A stretch of DNA of 64,000 bases. Source: Natronosalvus amylolyticus. GTDB taxonomy: Archaea > Halobacteriota > Halobacteria > Halobacteriales > Natrialbaceae. Made by a program: the position numbers and the translations under genes. The stretch covers positions 248,001 to 312,000 of the forward strand of contig NZ_CP101160.1 in the NCBI RefSeq assembly GCF_024298845.1, given 5' to 3'. Of this stretch, positions 9,313 through 18,304 are shown one piece after another (positions within the stretch are counted from its first letter, which is position 1; each line of letters opens with the position of its first letter). The notes beneath the pieces were generated by a model. The model did no database searches, was not told where the DNA came from, and saw only the letters and a program-made list of their open reading frames with translations.

Positions 9313-9429
9313 ATGATGGCTCGAGACGCACGTGAACGATGCCCGCTTTGTGGCGGCTCGGGAAAACCGACGGAGAGCCGCTTTCACTGCACCCAGTGTG
9401 ACTGGGTCGAACAGTACCCTGCTGATTGA
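9313..9429 (+). CDS. CPxCG-type small zinc-finger protein (38 aa)
   Basis: The frame opens at ATG 9313 (a second ATG follows at 9316) and stops at TGA 9427-9429. The 38-residue product contains CPLCGG near 10-15 and CTQCDW near 26-31, the CPxCG plus CxxC pair of haloarchaeal one-domain zinc-finger micro-proteins, which are known to be expressed and often act in regulation. The stop codon ends one base before the ATG of the glutamate dehydrogenase gene, so the two are very likely co-transcribed and translationally coupled. It could modulate that enzyme or its expression; this is inference. Its small size explains why gene callers may miss it. Confidence 0.72.
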   Translation: MMARDARERCPLCGGSGKPTESRFHCTQCDWVEQYPAD

Positions 9430-9430
9430 G

Positions 9431-10726
9431 ATGACAACAACCCCACCAGAAACGACGGAATCGACGAATAGCGAATCGAGCAATACTCACTCGCCGGTCG
9501 AAATGGCCGTCGATCAACTCGAGCGAGCCGCTGAACTGCTCGACGTCGACCAGGGGATGGTCGAACGGCTCAAACATCCGACGACGGTGTATCGCGTCAG
9601 TCTGCCAGTCGAACGGGATGACGGACAGACCGAGGTGTTCACGGGATATCGTGCGCAACACGATGACGTCCGTGGGCCTTACAAGGGCGGTATACGTTAC
9701 GCACAAGGCGTTACCGAAGACGAGTGCATTGCTCTCTCGATGTGGATGACCTGGAAGTGTGCGGTGATGGATCTGCCGTTTGGTGGTGCCAAAGGCGGCA
9801 TCGTCGTCGACCCGGACGAATTGACTGAGAAAGAACGCGAACGCCTCACCAGACGCTTTGCCGAATCGTTGCAGGGTGCAATCGGTCCGACGAAAGATAT
9901 TCCGGCACCCGATATGGGCACGGACGAACAGACGATGGCCTGGTTGATGGACGCCTGCAGCATGCAAGAAGGCGAGACGATTCCTGGCGTCGTCACCGGG
10001 AAACCCACCGCAATCGGTGGCTGTCCGGGCCGGGAGGAAGCGCCTGGCCGTGGCGTGGCTATCATCGCTCGAGAGGCAGCGGCATACTACGACATGCCGA
10101 TGGATGAGCTTTCGGTGGCCGTTCAGGGCTACGGTAGTGTCGGTGCCAATGCCGCTCGCCTCCTCGACTCCTGGGGCGCTACCATCGTAGCCGTCAGCGA
10201 CGTCAACGGTGCCATCTACGATCCGTCTGGACTCCAGACGATGGACATCCCGACCTACGATGAGCAACCTGGAGCGGTTACAGCGTACGATGGCGGAGAA
10301 ATCATGCCGAACGCAGAACTGCTCGAGCTCGACGTCGACGTGTTGATTCCGGCCGCCGTCGGGAACGTGCTCACTCGAGAGAACGCCGCTGACGTGTCCG
10401 CCTCCCTTATCGTCGAAGGGGCTAACGGGCCGACGACGACCGGAGCGGCCGAAATTTTCGACCAGCGAGATCTCCCCGTGATTCCCGACATCCTCGCCAA
10501 CGCGGGCGGCGTTACCGTCAGTTACTTCGAATGGCTCCAGCACATCAATCGGCGGTCGTGGCCGCTCGAGCGCGTCCGTGAGACACTCGAAGACGAGATG
10601 GTCGAGGCCTGGGAACAGGTCGCTCGCGAGCGTGACGAACGGCAATTGACCTGGCGGGACGCTACCTACGTCGTTGCGCTCTCGAGAGTGGCTGAGGCAA
10701 AAGATCTCCGCGGCCTGTGGCCCTGA
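9431..10726 (+). CDS. gdh: Glu/Leu/Phe/Val dehydrogenase family (glutamate dehydrogenase)
   Basis: 431 residues from ATG 9431. An open extension back to 9332 exists but overlaps the zinc-finger gene in another frame and lacks family similarity. The family signature is intact: [34 protein letters not shown] with the substrate lysines, [10 protein letters not shown], a Rossmann motif [12 protein letters not shown], and EGANGPTT. The enzyme interconverts glutamate and 2-oxoglutarate plus ammonium. A Ser/Thr/Glu-rich tail of about 25 residues precedes the core. Together with the neighbouring aminotransferase it would regenerate 2-oxoglutarate and release ammonium during amino-acid catabolism. Preferred coenzyme is not evident. 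Confidence 0.92.
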   Translation: MTTTPPETTESTNSESSNTHSPVEMAVDQLERAAELLDVDQGMVERLKHPTTVYRVSLPVERDDGQTEVFTGYRAQHDDVRGPYKGGIRYAQGVTEDECIALSMWMTWKCAVMDLPFGGAKGGIVVDPDELTEKERERLTRRFAESLQGAIGPTKDIPAPDMGTDEQTMAWLMDACSMQEGETIPGVVTGKPTAIGGCPGREEAPGRGVAIIAREAAAYYDMPMDELSVAVQGYGSVGANAARLLDSWGATIVAVSDVNGAIYDPSGLQTMDIPTYDEQPGAVTAYDGGEIMPNAELLELDVDVLIPAAVGNVLTRENAADVSASLIVEGANGPTTTGAAEIFDQRDLPVIPDILANAGGVTVSYFEWLQHINRRSWPLERVRETLEDEMVEAWEQVARERDERQLTWRDATYVVALSRVAEAKDLRGLWP

Positions 10727-11010
10727 TGTCGCTACTCCATTCGCAGACAAAACGGTTCCTCGGAACTCCCTGACCGGTCCTGATTTTTGCTTGCTCCAAC
10801 CAGTCGGTACTGTCCGGGTGGCCAATACTCAGTTGCTCTCCAGTCCCGTCTATAGGCGGTGCAGGACGAGAACCCCGACCCTTGAGGTCGGGGTTGTTGA
10901 CGAGCGAAATTGGTCCAACCGGCGTTCACGCAACGATTCAGCCATCAAAATCACCAGACTCGGACCGAAATTAGTTGTGTAATTTGCTCACGATACGACC
11001 CTCGAAAGGG
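10727..11010. other. Convergent intergenic region with a strong hairpin
   Basis: About 284 bases between the 3' ends of the glutamate dehydrogenase and the aminotransferase genes. Apart from the hairpin listed separately, no gene is visible. Some tract composition around 10780-10920 resembles the edge of an IS200/IS605-type element, but no transposase frame remains. Confidence 0.4.
10871..10895. terminator. 10-bp perfect hairpin between convergent genes
   Basis: AACCCCGACC and GGTCGGGGTT form perfect 10-bp arms around a 5-base loop, followed by TTG. It lies between two convergent genes, so it may serve as a bidirectional 3' end structure. The sequence also resembles the hairpin found near the right end of haloarchaeal IS200/IS605 (tnpB) elements, so a transposon relic is the alternative. 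Confidence 0.45.
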
Positions 11011-12363
11011 TCAGTCTGCAGTTTGCATCGGGCTTTCGACCCCTCGAGTCGCTTCTTCGAACAGGGAGACTGCGAGGTCGATCTCGCGTGCAGTCACGTC
11101 GAGTGGTGGGAGGAAGCGGATCGTCTTGTAACCACAACCGAGCAACAAGAGTCCGCGCTCGAGTGCGGCCTGCACGATCGCTTCACGGCGAGCTTTGGTA
11201 TCGAATTCGACGGCGACCATCAATCCTCGTCCGCGGACGTCCACGCTCCCAGGCAAGGTGGCGTCCTCGAGGGCTTCGATCAGGTGTCGGCCCCGATCGG
11301 TGGCGTTGGAAAGCAGGTTTTCTTTTTCGATGATCTCGAGGGTTAGCGTTCCCTGGAGTGAAGAGAGCAAGTCGCCTGCTCCCCAGGTCGAGGAGAGACG
11401 GCCTTCCTGTTCGGGGAAAACGTCCTCGTTGGCCACGGTCGCACCGACACGAAGCCCCTTCGCACAGGTGATCACATCGGGTTCGATGGGCGTGTGGTCG
11501 ATACCCCAGAGCTCGCCGGTCCGACCGACGCCGGCCTGGATTTCGTCGCTAATAACGTAGATATCGTGTTCGCGTCGAATTCTCTCGATATCTGTGGCGA
11601 ACGAAGGAGAGGGCGCTCTGAAACCGCCTTCTCCTTGAACTGGCTCGAGGATGATGTACGAGACTTCGTCGGCGGGCAGGTCACCACGCTCTGGATGGAG
11701 TCTATCGGCGAGTACGTTACCGCCTGGCCCGTCGGTTTCCCAGCCACAGGTACACTCGTCGGTGCAGGTACAGTACGGAACGCTCACGATACCCGGGATT
11801 TCGGGGAAGCCCCGTCGGTGAACGGCTTTCGATCGGTTCAACGAGAGCGCACCGAGCGTTCGACCGTGGAAACCACCGTCGAACGTCACTCCTCGGTGGC
11901 CACCGTTGGTGTAACAGATTTTAATCGCATTTTCGACGGCTTCGGCGCCTGTGTTCGACAGAAAGACGGTGTCCATGTCGTAGTGACTCGTCGCATCGGT
12001 GAGCCGGTCCATCAACTGCGTGGGACCTGGGAAGTCCGTATCGTCTGCCGTACCGCCACCGCTGGCGTAGAAATCCTGGCCGGCGATTTTGGACGGTTCG
12101 GGGAGATCGTAGGCGTCCATTCGCTCCCGAATCGTTGGGTTGTTGTAGCCCAGTGGAGCGGCTGCAACGTGGCTGGTAAAGTCCAACAATACGTTGCCGT
12201 CGACGTCGGTACAGAACGGGCCGATGGCGTCTTCGGTGACGTCCCAGACGAACTCGTAGACGTAGGTGCTTGGTGCGGCAAATTCGTGATGGTGTGTAAC
12301 CCAGCGCTCTGCGCGGTCGGCTGGAATCGTGGATACGTCTGGCGTAACGGAATCGCGGTCCAT
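11011..12363 (-). CDS. Class III PLP aminotransferase, 4-aminobutyrate-type
   Basis: 450 residues from the ATG at 12363, chosen because a TATA-like TATGCTTATG sits about 27 bases upstream; an alternative ATG lies at 12396. Class III landmarks: SNTGAEAVENAIK, FHGRTLGALSL, EPVQGEGGF, ISDEIQAGVGRTG and the PLP lysine in ITCAKGLRVG (residue about 302). It should move the omega-amino group of GABA, ornithine or a similar amine to 2-oxoglutarate. A Cys-rich insert (PYCTCTDECTCGW) with four Cys in CxCx3CxC spacing sits in the middle of the protein and could bind metal. Divergent winged-helix regulator next door. In context it would take GABA from a guanidinobutyrate route; ornithine or acetylornithine specificity is possible. 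Confidence 0.85.
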   Translation of the reverse strand: MDRDSVTPDVSTIPADRAERWVTHHHEFAAPSTYVYEFVWDVTEDAIGPFCTDVDGNVLLDFTSHVAAAPLGYNNPTIRERMDAYDLPEPSKIAGQDFYASGGGTADDTDFPGPTQLMDRLTDATSHYDMDTVFLSNTGAEAVENAIKICYTNGGHRGVTFDGGFHGRTLGALSLNRSKAVHRRGFPEIPGIVSVPYCTCTDECTCGWETDGPGGNVLADRLHPERGDLPADEVSYIILEPVQGEGGFRAPSPSFATDIERIRREHDIYVISDEIQAGVGRTGELWGIDHTPIEPDVITCAKGLRVGATVANEDVFPEQEGRLSSTWGAGDLLSSLQGTLTLEIIEKENLLSNATDRGRHLIEALEDATLPGSVDVRGRGLMVAVEFDTKARREAIVQAALERGLLLLGCGYKTIRFLPPLDVTAREIDLAVSLFEEATRGVESPMQTAD

Positions 12364-12463
12364 GAGACGAAAACAGGAATACGGAGGCATAAGCATAGAG
12401 GTTCGTGCGGTGACTGCACGAATCGGGTTGTAGAACGAAGGAACGTGACGCGGCCAGGTCCAT

Positions 12464-12477
12464 AGATATATATAATT
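12464..12477 (+). promoter_or_regulatory. TATA-like box of the winged-helix regulator
   Basis: AGATATATATAATT is centred about 28 bases before the ATG at 12499, a clean leaderless-type promoter. It sits in the 135-base divergent region shared with the aminotransferase gene, where operators would be expected. Confidence 0.55.
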
Positions 12478-12498
12478 AGTCGCTCATGGTGAACGTAT

Positions 12499-12789
12499 AT
12501 GCCCGCCGCAGCGAGCGATAGCGACCAGACACTGGTATGGCCACCGACCGACTCGAACGTTCGAGAACGCCTTCGAGAGCAACCGCCGAGTGCAAAGCTC
12601 GTCGCCATCATTCTCGGTCAAAACACTGAAATGACACAGACTGAACTCGTCGAAGAAACGCTATTGCCTCGTCGGACGGTCCACCACGCGCTCGATAAAC
12701 TCGAGGAGCACTCGCTCGTGCAATCGCGCTCGAGTGTTGTTGATGCTCGCAAACGAATTTATTCACTTCGTTCGGAGTGCGGACCATAA
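12499..12789 (+). CDS. Winged-helix (MarR/TrmB-like) transcriptional regulator
   Basis: 96 residues, essentially one winged-helix domain. MTQTELVEETLLPRRTVHHA reads as helix-turn-helix and recognition helix (about 45-64), followed by LDKLEEHSLV and a wing (SRSSVVDARKRIYSL). Such short wHTH proteins are common haloarchaeal DNA-binding regulators. It is divergent from the GABA-type aminotransferase gene across a 135-base region, so it most probably controls that gene and itself. No effector domain is present. Confidence 0.82.
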   Translation: MPAAASDSDQTLVWPPTDSNVRERLREQPPSAKLVAIILGQNTEMTQTELVEETLLPRRTVHHALDKLEEHSLVQSRSSVVDARKRIYSLRSECGP

Positions 12790-13311
12790 CGACAACAGTT
12801 CCTACGGACTCGTCACCGCAGTGAGGACGAAACCACAAGCAAGATAGCGACTGTTGAGGCAGTGTTGGGATGGTTCGGCTATATAAAAGCACGAGTTACA
12901 TTTGGAATGTCCAAATCCTATTTGTTCCGTAAAGATGTGGAATGATGAGATATGCAAATGGGTGTCTCTGGAGGACTACCAGGCAGTTTGTTGGAATTCA
13001 ATGATGCACACTCGCCTTTTTTCAGTGCTGTTGTATCGGACTCCCACTCGAAACGGTCGTCAGATGTGTATTGTGTCACGCTACGGGTGTACTATACGGT
13101 ATCCTTCGTTGGTAATACGATTTAGACCTGATTTTTACAATCGTTAGACCTCGTATATTCCTCTTCAATCATAATTATTGCCGGAGAAGGTATTTGAACA
13201 TAGCAAATGTAAATTTGGTGGTCACCTTGGTGTCGTGTACCCCGATAAAAGAGCCCAGGAATTCGGTAATCCACCGTCTTCGTATCATCGGTACAACTCA
13301 TTTCCCAATTC

Positions 13312-13395
13312 TATAGTAGCCAATGAAAGTCATTGCACATCCTTTCGTAAGAGGATGTCGCGTTAGGTGTGTAAATCGTTTCACTGGCTACTATA
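13312..13395. repeat. 84-bp foldback repeat (MITE-like), family 1 copy A
   Basis: The ends TATAGTAGCCAATGAAA and TTTCACTGGCTACTATA are inverted repeats matching at 16 of 17 positions; the interior is also an imperfect palindrome. It matches the copy at 60031-60114 at about 72 of 84 positions without gaps. A TA at both borders is compatible with TA target duplication, as in IS630/Tc1-type mobilised MITEs (inference). Confidence 0.75.
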
Positions 13396-13818
13396 TTGTG
13401 TGAGAAAACAGCTCGTTCGATCCGTTCTCGGCGTATTGAAGAGATAGTAGTACAAGAGGGTCACACTGGATGTATTGAAAGCGTCTGTTAGTTTGCGTTC
13501 TCGGGTCTCAGTGGCCTCTTACATACGGCATGATCGGTACAACCGCGGTTACCCTCATGATTTGACGCAGAAAGGTGAGTTCGATTGCTCTTGATTACCT
13601 ATTACCGCCTCTGCAAGCTCGTCCATTAGTGTGTCTTTCTGTTCTACTATGCAAGAGGGCGTTCACGATGCGTTTGGACTATGCAAACACCAGCCGAAGT
13701 TACTTTGCTGTCCCGCCTCAATCCTCGGGTGGTCAGTGCTCTCAATGGAATGCGTCTGTGTGTATAACGTATCATGCCAGTACCAGTGTTATTTGTCTCG
13801 TGGTGACAGTGAGGACGT

Positions 13819-13902
13819 AATAGTAGCCAGTGAAAGTCATTGCACATCCTATCGCAAGACGGCGTCGTGATAGGTGTGTGAATCGTTTCACTGGCCACTC
13901 TA
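13819..13902. repeat. 84-bp foldback repeat, family 1 copy B
   Basis: Same layout as copy A: left end AATAGTAGCCAGTGAAAG, right end TTTCACTGGCCACTCTA, and shared interior including AGTCATTGCACATCCTATCG and AATCGTTTCA. It abuts a further degenerate copy on its right side. Confidence 0.72.
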
Positions 13903-13982
13903 GTAGCCACTGCAGACATATACTCCACCGGTTCACAGAGATCTCGCCGTTGGGTATGGAGATCGTTTCAATTATTACTGTT
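13901..13982. repeat. Degenerate family 1 foldback repeat, tandem with copy B
   Basis: It starts TAGTAGCCACTGC directly at the end of copy B and finishes GATCGTTTCAATTATTACTG, which matches the right end of the family. The interior has diverged. The two units appear to share the junction TA. Confidence 0.45.
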
Positions 13983-14846
13983 TGAAAATTCGAAGGTAGG
14001 GACTACAATTAACGTGCCACCATATCCCTCGTAGCCTACTGGTTATCGATCGTCTCGAAGCTATTGATTACACTGCCGGTATACGAATTGCGTATTGCGG
14101 TGAGGATGAAACCCACAACTTTACAGACTTATGGGTGTAATTTCTCTCGAAGAGGGAACGTGCTTGGCAGTACGCTCTGGAATCACGCCGCGAGGTATGT
14201 CGTTCTGTTGTGCAGTCTCGACGGCGCACCAATCGACCGGAAATTGGGTAGTATGAGACGCTAAGCGTATTATCTGTAGCTGTCAATAGTTTTAGAATGA
14301 TACATTAACCAAGATGGATTTTAAATCGAAAGACAGCGACTAGTTAGCTTGTCAATGTGCGTTATCCGTGGATTTTCTCTTTAAGTCTTCTACCAGATCA
14401 GTAGATTGTGTTGAAGATTATCTTGTTCCTAGATACAAACTCCTTTTCGAAATACTATCCGCTTCCAGCCCCTCGATTTTCCCCAATGTATTATTTTACT
14501 ATACTGTTCTATTTCATTATGTATGTTATTGGCTAACAACCTGTTGCCGTGGATGCTTCTGGTCAGTTCGTAAGAAACAGCTTCGGCTAGTGTAATTCAT
14601 ATTAAGTTAGTTTTATGCATGAACTCTCCATCTCTTTAGCTGCCAAGCCTGAACCAAGCGGGTAGTTCCACCGAAACGAATCACGAGTGCACTACGGAAA
14701 TTCATCGATAGTGCCCCGGCAAAGGACCCGTAGCCGCCTCAGGCGTCGAGAACGCCCGCATTCGGATTCGCTCTCGATCGCGTCTACTGTGACGCGTTTG
14801 ATCGAGCGCAGTCCACACACGGGTATGCTACAACATCGAAGTCAAC

Positions 14847-17048
14847 ATGTCATTTGAAAATTTCGAAGCGACGACCGACGCATCACAGACCATCGAAACG
14901 CTGCTCGAACGAATGACCGTCCGCGAGAAAGCTGCACAGCTCGCCGGCACGTACGTCGGCGAACTCGACGAACAGCGAACACCGGAGGAAGCTCGGAAGC
15001 TGGTCTCTGAGTATGGCCTGGGGTTCGCAACACCGTTCGGCTACGGTGCTGCCGCCTATACGGACCCAGTGGAGTCCGCGCGATTCGCCAACGAACTCCA
15101 ACGGATTGCGATCGAGGAGACCCGCCTTGGGATCCCGATCGCCATCCCCGTCGATGCGGTTCACGGACACGCGTACGTGGCGGGTGGAACAGTGTTCCCG
15201 CATAACCTCGGCATGGCGGCCACCCGAGATCGGCAACTGGTCGAAAGAGTCGGTACGGTTACCGCGCGGGAAGTAGCAGCGACCGGGGCCGCGATCACCT
15301 ACGGACCGACCTGCGATGTCGCTCGAGATCCACGCTGGGGCCGAACATTCGAGACCTTCGGCGCTTCCCCCCGTCTCTGTGGTGAACTCGCCGCGGCCAA
15401 AGCCCACGGAGTTCACGATGCCGATCCCGATGTCGGGGTCGTCGCCAAGCATTTTCCGGCCTACGGTGAACCCGAACAGGGAGAGGACACAGCGCCGGTT
15501 GATCGCTCGATGTCATCGATCTACCGTGATTTCCTTCCGCCGTTCGAGGCAGCGATAGATGCTGGAGTCGATGGGATCATGCCATGTTACAATTCGATCA
15601 ATAGCGTCCCATCCCACGGCTCCGAGTTCTTCTTGCGGAAGGTGCTTCGAGAGGAACTGGGCTTCGAAGGCTACGTAGCATCCGACTGGAACGGGATCGG
15701 GATGCTCCACGAGAATCACGGGACGGCCGAGTCGATGGAGGACGCCGTCGGGCAATCCTTAGTAGCTGGAGTAGACGTTCACTCTCTAGGCGAGGAGAAA
15801 CACGTCGAATACCTCGAGGCGCTCGTCGAGGACGGCACCGTCGACGAGTCGCTGCTCGACGACGCCGTCCGTCGGGTACTCTCGCTGAAAGCGAATCTCG
15901 GATTGTTCGAAAAACCATACGTTGACGTCTCGGAAACCCGGACGATCGTCGGAGCCGACGACCACGAAAAACTCTCTCTCGAGGCGTCCCGGTCCTCGAT
16001 TACCCTCGTGCAGAACGATGGCGTGCTCCCGTTCGAACCCGACATCGGGGAGGTACTCGTCACCGGACCGAACGGGGATCGACTCGATCATCAGGTCGGG
16101 GGTTGGAGCTGCAAGAACACCGACGATCTCTCGGGAATTACGGTCCTCGAGGGTGTGGAATCCGTCGTAGCGGCGGATACAAAAGTGACTTTCGAGCCTG
16201 GTGCGGGGATCAGCGAACCCGGTGACGTCGACGCGGCCGTCGACGCAGCGGCCGACGCAGACGCCGCGATCGTCGTCGTCGGAGAGAACTGGTACCTCCA
16301 CGAGTTCGGACCCGAGGACGTCGCTGGGCCGCCCGAATCGTTCCCAAACCGAACACAACTCGGGCTTCCAGCCCCACAACGGGACCTCGTCGAGGCCGTC
16401 GCTGCCACAGACACACCGACTGCAGTCGTAGTCATTTCGGGGCGCCCGACGCCGCTGCCCCGGATCGCCGAGACCGTGCCAGCAATCGCCTACGCCTACT
16501 ATCCGGGGGCACAGGGTGGTCTCGCCGTCGCTGAGACACTGTTCGGACTGGTCAATCCCTCCGGTGCGTTACCGATTTCCGTACCTCGGTCGACCGGTCA
16601 CTTGCCCACGCGCCACAATCACCTCTCGCACCCCTACCCGATCGGGCGAAAGGAACACGGTGAAACCTACGATCCACTCTGGCCCTTCGGCCACGGGCTT
16701 TCGTACACCGAGTTCGAGTACTGCAACCTGTCGGCGACTCCCGAACGACTCGCCGCCGACGAGACCGTTAGTGTCGAAGTCACCCTCGCGAACCGCGGGA
16801 CTCGCGCTGGTGCCAAACCGATCGACATCTTCGCCAGCCGGCCCTACAGTTCAGTCGTAACACCGGTTCGCGAACTTGTCGGGTTCGACCGTGTCCACGT
16901 CGATCCCGGCGAAGAGCGTACCGTCCGTTTACAGCTGTCTGCCGACCGTTTCGCGGTCGTCGGCCCCGATGGCGACTCCCGGGTTGAACCCGGTACTGTC
17001 GAACTATCCTGTGGTGAGCACTCGACGAGTGTACAGATCCTCGATTAA
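14847..17048 (+). CDS. Glycoside hydrolase family 3 beta-glucosidase
   Basis: 733 residues, no signal peptide, so cytosolic. The GH3 TIM-barrel domain (about 15-330) carries RWGRTFETFG near 163, KHFPAYGEPEQGED near 201 and the nucleophile motif EGYVASDWNG with Asp280. The alpha/beta sandwich domain follows (SSITLVQNDGVLPF, then VVGENWYLHEFGPED), and a C-terminal fibronectin III-like domain (about 640-733, GLSYTEFEY onward). This is full GH3 beta-glucosidase length. It should release glucose from the non-reducing end of imported oligosaccharides. With two GH81 endo-beta-1,3-glucanases and an Opp-type importer downstream, laminari-oligosaccharides are the likely substrate. A TrmB regulator is convergent with it. 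Confidence 0.92.
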   Translation: MSFENFEATTDASQTIETLLERMTVREKAAQLAGTYVGELDEQRTPEEARKLVSEYGLGFATPFGYGAAAYTDPVESARFANELQRIAIEETRLGIPIAIPVDAVHGHAYVAGGTVFPHNLGMAATRDRQLVERVGTVTAREVAATGAAITYGPTCDVARDPRWGRTFETFGASPRLCGELAAAKAHGVHDADPDVGVVAKHFPAYGEPEQGEDTAPVDRSMSSIYRDFLPPFEAAIDAGVDGIMPCYNSINSVPSHGSEFFLRKVLREELGFEGYVASDWNGIGMLHENHGTAESMEDAVGQSLVAGVDVHSLGEEKHVEYLEALVEDGTVDESLLDDAVRRVLSLKANLGLFEKPYVDVSETRTIVGADDHEKLSLEASRSSITLVQNDGVLPFEPDIGEVLVTGPNGDRLDHQVGGWSCKNTDDLSGITVLEGVESVVAADTKVTFEPGAGISEPGDVDAAVDAAADADAAIVVVGENWYLHEFGPEDVAGPPESFPNRTQLGLPAPQRDLVEAVAATDTPTAVVVISGRPTPLPRIAETVPAIAYAYYPGAQGGLAVAETLFGLVNPSGALPISVPRSTGHLPTRHNHLSHPYPIGRKEHGETYDPLWPFGHGLSYTEFEYCNLSATPERLAADETVSVEVTLANRGTRAGAKPIDIFASRPYSSVVTPVRELVGFDRVHVDPGEERTVRLQLSADRFAVVGPDGDSRVEPGTVELSCGEHSTSVQILD

Positions 17049-17224
17049 GTCCGACCGGTTCCGTTGATAGCCTGACCCTCACTCTCGTCGATGCTCCGTA
17101 CCGGGTTCGTCGAGCCAGTAACCGATCCGTTTGTGGACGCAAATCCCTCGAGATTACCCTTGTCTCCCGGTTCCGTCCCGATCGATATTATGCGTTTGTA
17201 GCCGTCGGTCCTCAGAACGTCTCA

Positions 17225-18304
17225 TCAGACGATTTCCCCCTCGACGTCGATTCCGACGAGGTCGATTCGATGGGCCTCTATATCCTCAAAAACGGCACCC
17301 CAGCCTCCCACGGTAACGAACTCGTCTCCGGTATCGACGATGACTGTGACGTAGGTGGCCACGTCCATCAGTGTCAGCGCACAATTCTGCCGTTCCACTC
17401 CAGGATACTGCATTCCCGTGACTGTCCCCGAGATTGTTCGCTCGACGTCGGTTTCCGTCTCCACACCCTGAATATCGACCTCGAGGACGTAGCCATCACG
17501 ATAGAGTGGCCAGGTGTCGCGGACGAATTCCTCGATGCTAACGTACCTCGCTTGAGCTGGAGCGTCGATATAAATCGGATCGTAGAGATCCCACTGGGAG
17601 GTCTGGAAGTACCAGTGAAAGATTAACGGGAGGAAACGGTCCCGGATCAAAACGCCGTAGCTGTCGTCGAACCGACCCTCCGGCGCGAAGAATGTGCGGT
17701 TGCGGTCGATAACGACCAGAAATGGCCCCGGAATCGTAATCGCACGCAATTCGGATACGGCGCCCTCGGGATCGAATTCCTCCTTCGAATCGGTGGCTCC
17801 ATCTACATACACTCCCGCCCGTACAATAACGCCTCTTTCTCGAGCGGCCTCCAGCGCCTCCCGCATGCTCGCCAACCGATCGGCACTCGCCGAAACCTCG
17901 ACGAAGGTCTCCGCTTCGTCGATAAGTTCGGTGGCTTGCTTGACGGCGGTCTCCATGTGGGTGGCGACGCTGATTCGATAATCCATCCGTGCAGGCTGCT
18001 GATACCGGGTTTCGATGTCCTCCGCGGCGTCCTGTAGGAGCTCCCCCCTGTCAGTGAGGTCCTCGAGCAGTTCGTCCGGCTCGCGTGGACGGACGTAGAG
18101 CTTCTCCTGTTCCATCGTTTCGACGTGGCCCGCCTCCTCGAGGCTCCGGAGCACGTCGTAGATCTGCGAGACCGGTACCGAGCAGTTCCGCCCAACCTCG
18201 ATGGCCGGGGACTGGCCCATCTCCAGTAGCGTCAGATACGCGTCAGCCTGGTAGGTCGTCAGGCCCGCGTATTCCAGCGCCGTTTGGATCGTGTCTCGCT
18301 CCAT
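17225..18304 (-). CDS. TrmB-family sugar-responsive transcriptional regulator
   Basis: 359 residues. An N-terminal winged helix (about 10-62: GLTTYQADAYLTLLEMG, then SQIYDVLRSLEEAGHVE) is followed by a coiled dimerisation helix (about 75-100), a PLD-like middle domain with ISVATHMETAVKQATE and the ligand-binding C-terminal half (about 240-359, LEVDIQG then TVTGMQYPGVE). This is the TrmB architecture; characterised members bind sugars such as maltose, trehalose or glucose and control sugar uptake and metabolism. Location between the GH3 and GH81 genes makes it the probable regulator of this glucan locus. Confidence 0.9.
   Translation of the reverse strand: MERDTIQTALEYAGLTTYQADAYLTLLEMGQSPAIEVGRNCSVPVSQIYDVLRSLEEAGHVETMEQEKLYVRPREPDELLEDLTDRGELLQDAAEDIETRYQQPARMDYRISVATHMETAVKQATELIDEAETFVEVSASADRLASMREALEAARERGVIVRAGVYVDGATDSKEEFDPEGAVSELRAITIPGPFLVVIDRNRTFFAPEGRFDDSYGVLIRDRFLPLIFHWYFQTSQWDLYDPIYIDAPAQARYVSIEEFVRDTWPLYRDGYVLEVDIQGVETETDVERTISGTVTGMQYPGVERQNCALTLMDVATYVTVIVDTGDEFVTVGGWGAVFEDIEAHRIDLVGIDVEGEIV

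Larger units (their letters stand above)
12790..14846. other. AT-rich gene desert with foldback repeats
   Basis: About 2 kb without a credible gene. Base composition is clearly more AT-rich than flanking genes, especially 13980-14640, and the open frames found have no haloarchaeal (acidic) character. It contains two or three copies of an 84-bp foldback repeat (listed separately). The last 200 bases before 14847 become GC-rich again and should hold the promoter of the GH3 gene. It looks like a graveyard of inserted and decayed DNA. Confidence 0.6.

Noticed and set aside
9215-10825. Long open frame antisense to the glutamate dehydrogenase gene
   Set aside because: It is a product of low stop-codon frequency in GC-rich DNA; the translation is basic, Cys- and His-rich and has no family motifs, while the plus strand has a complete GDH.
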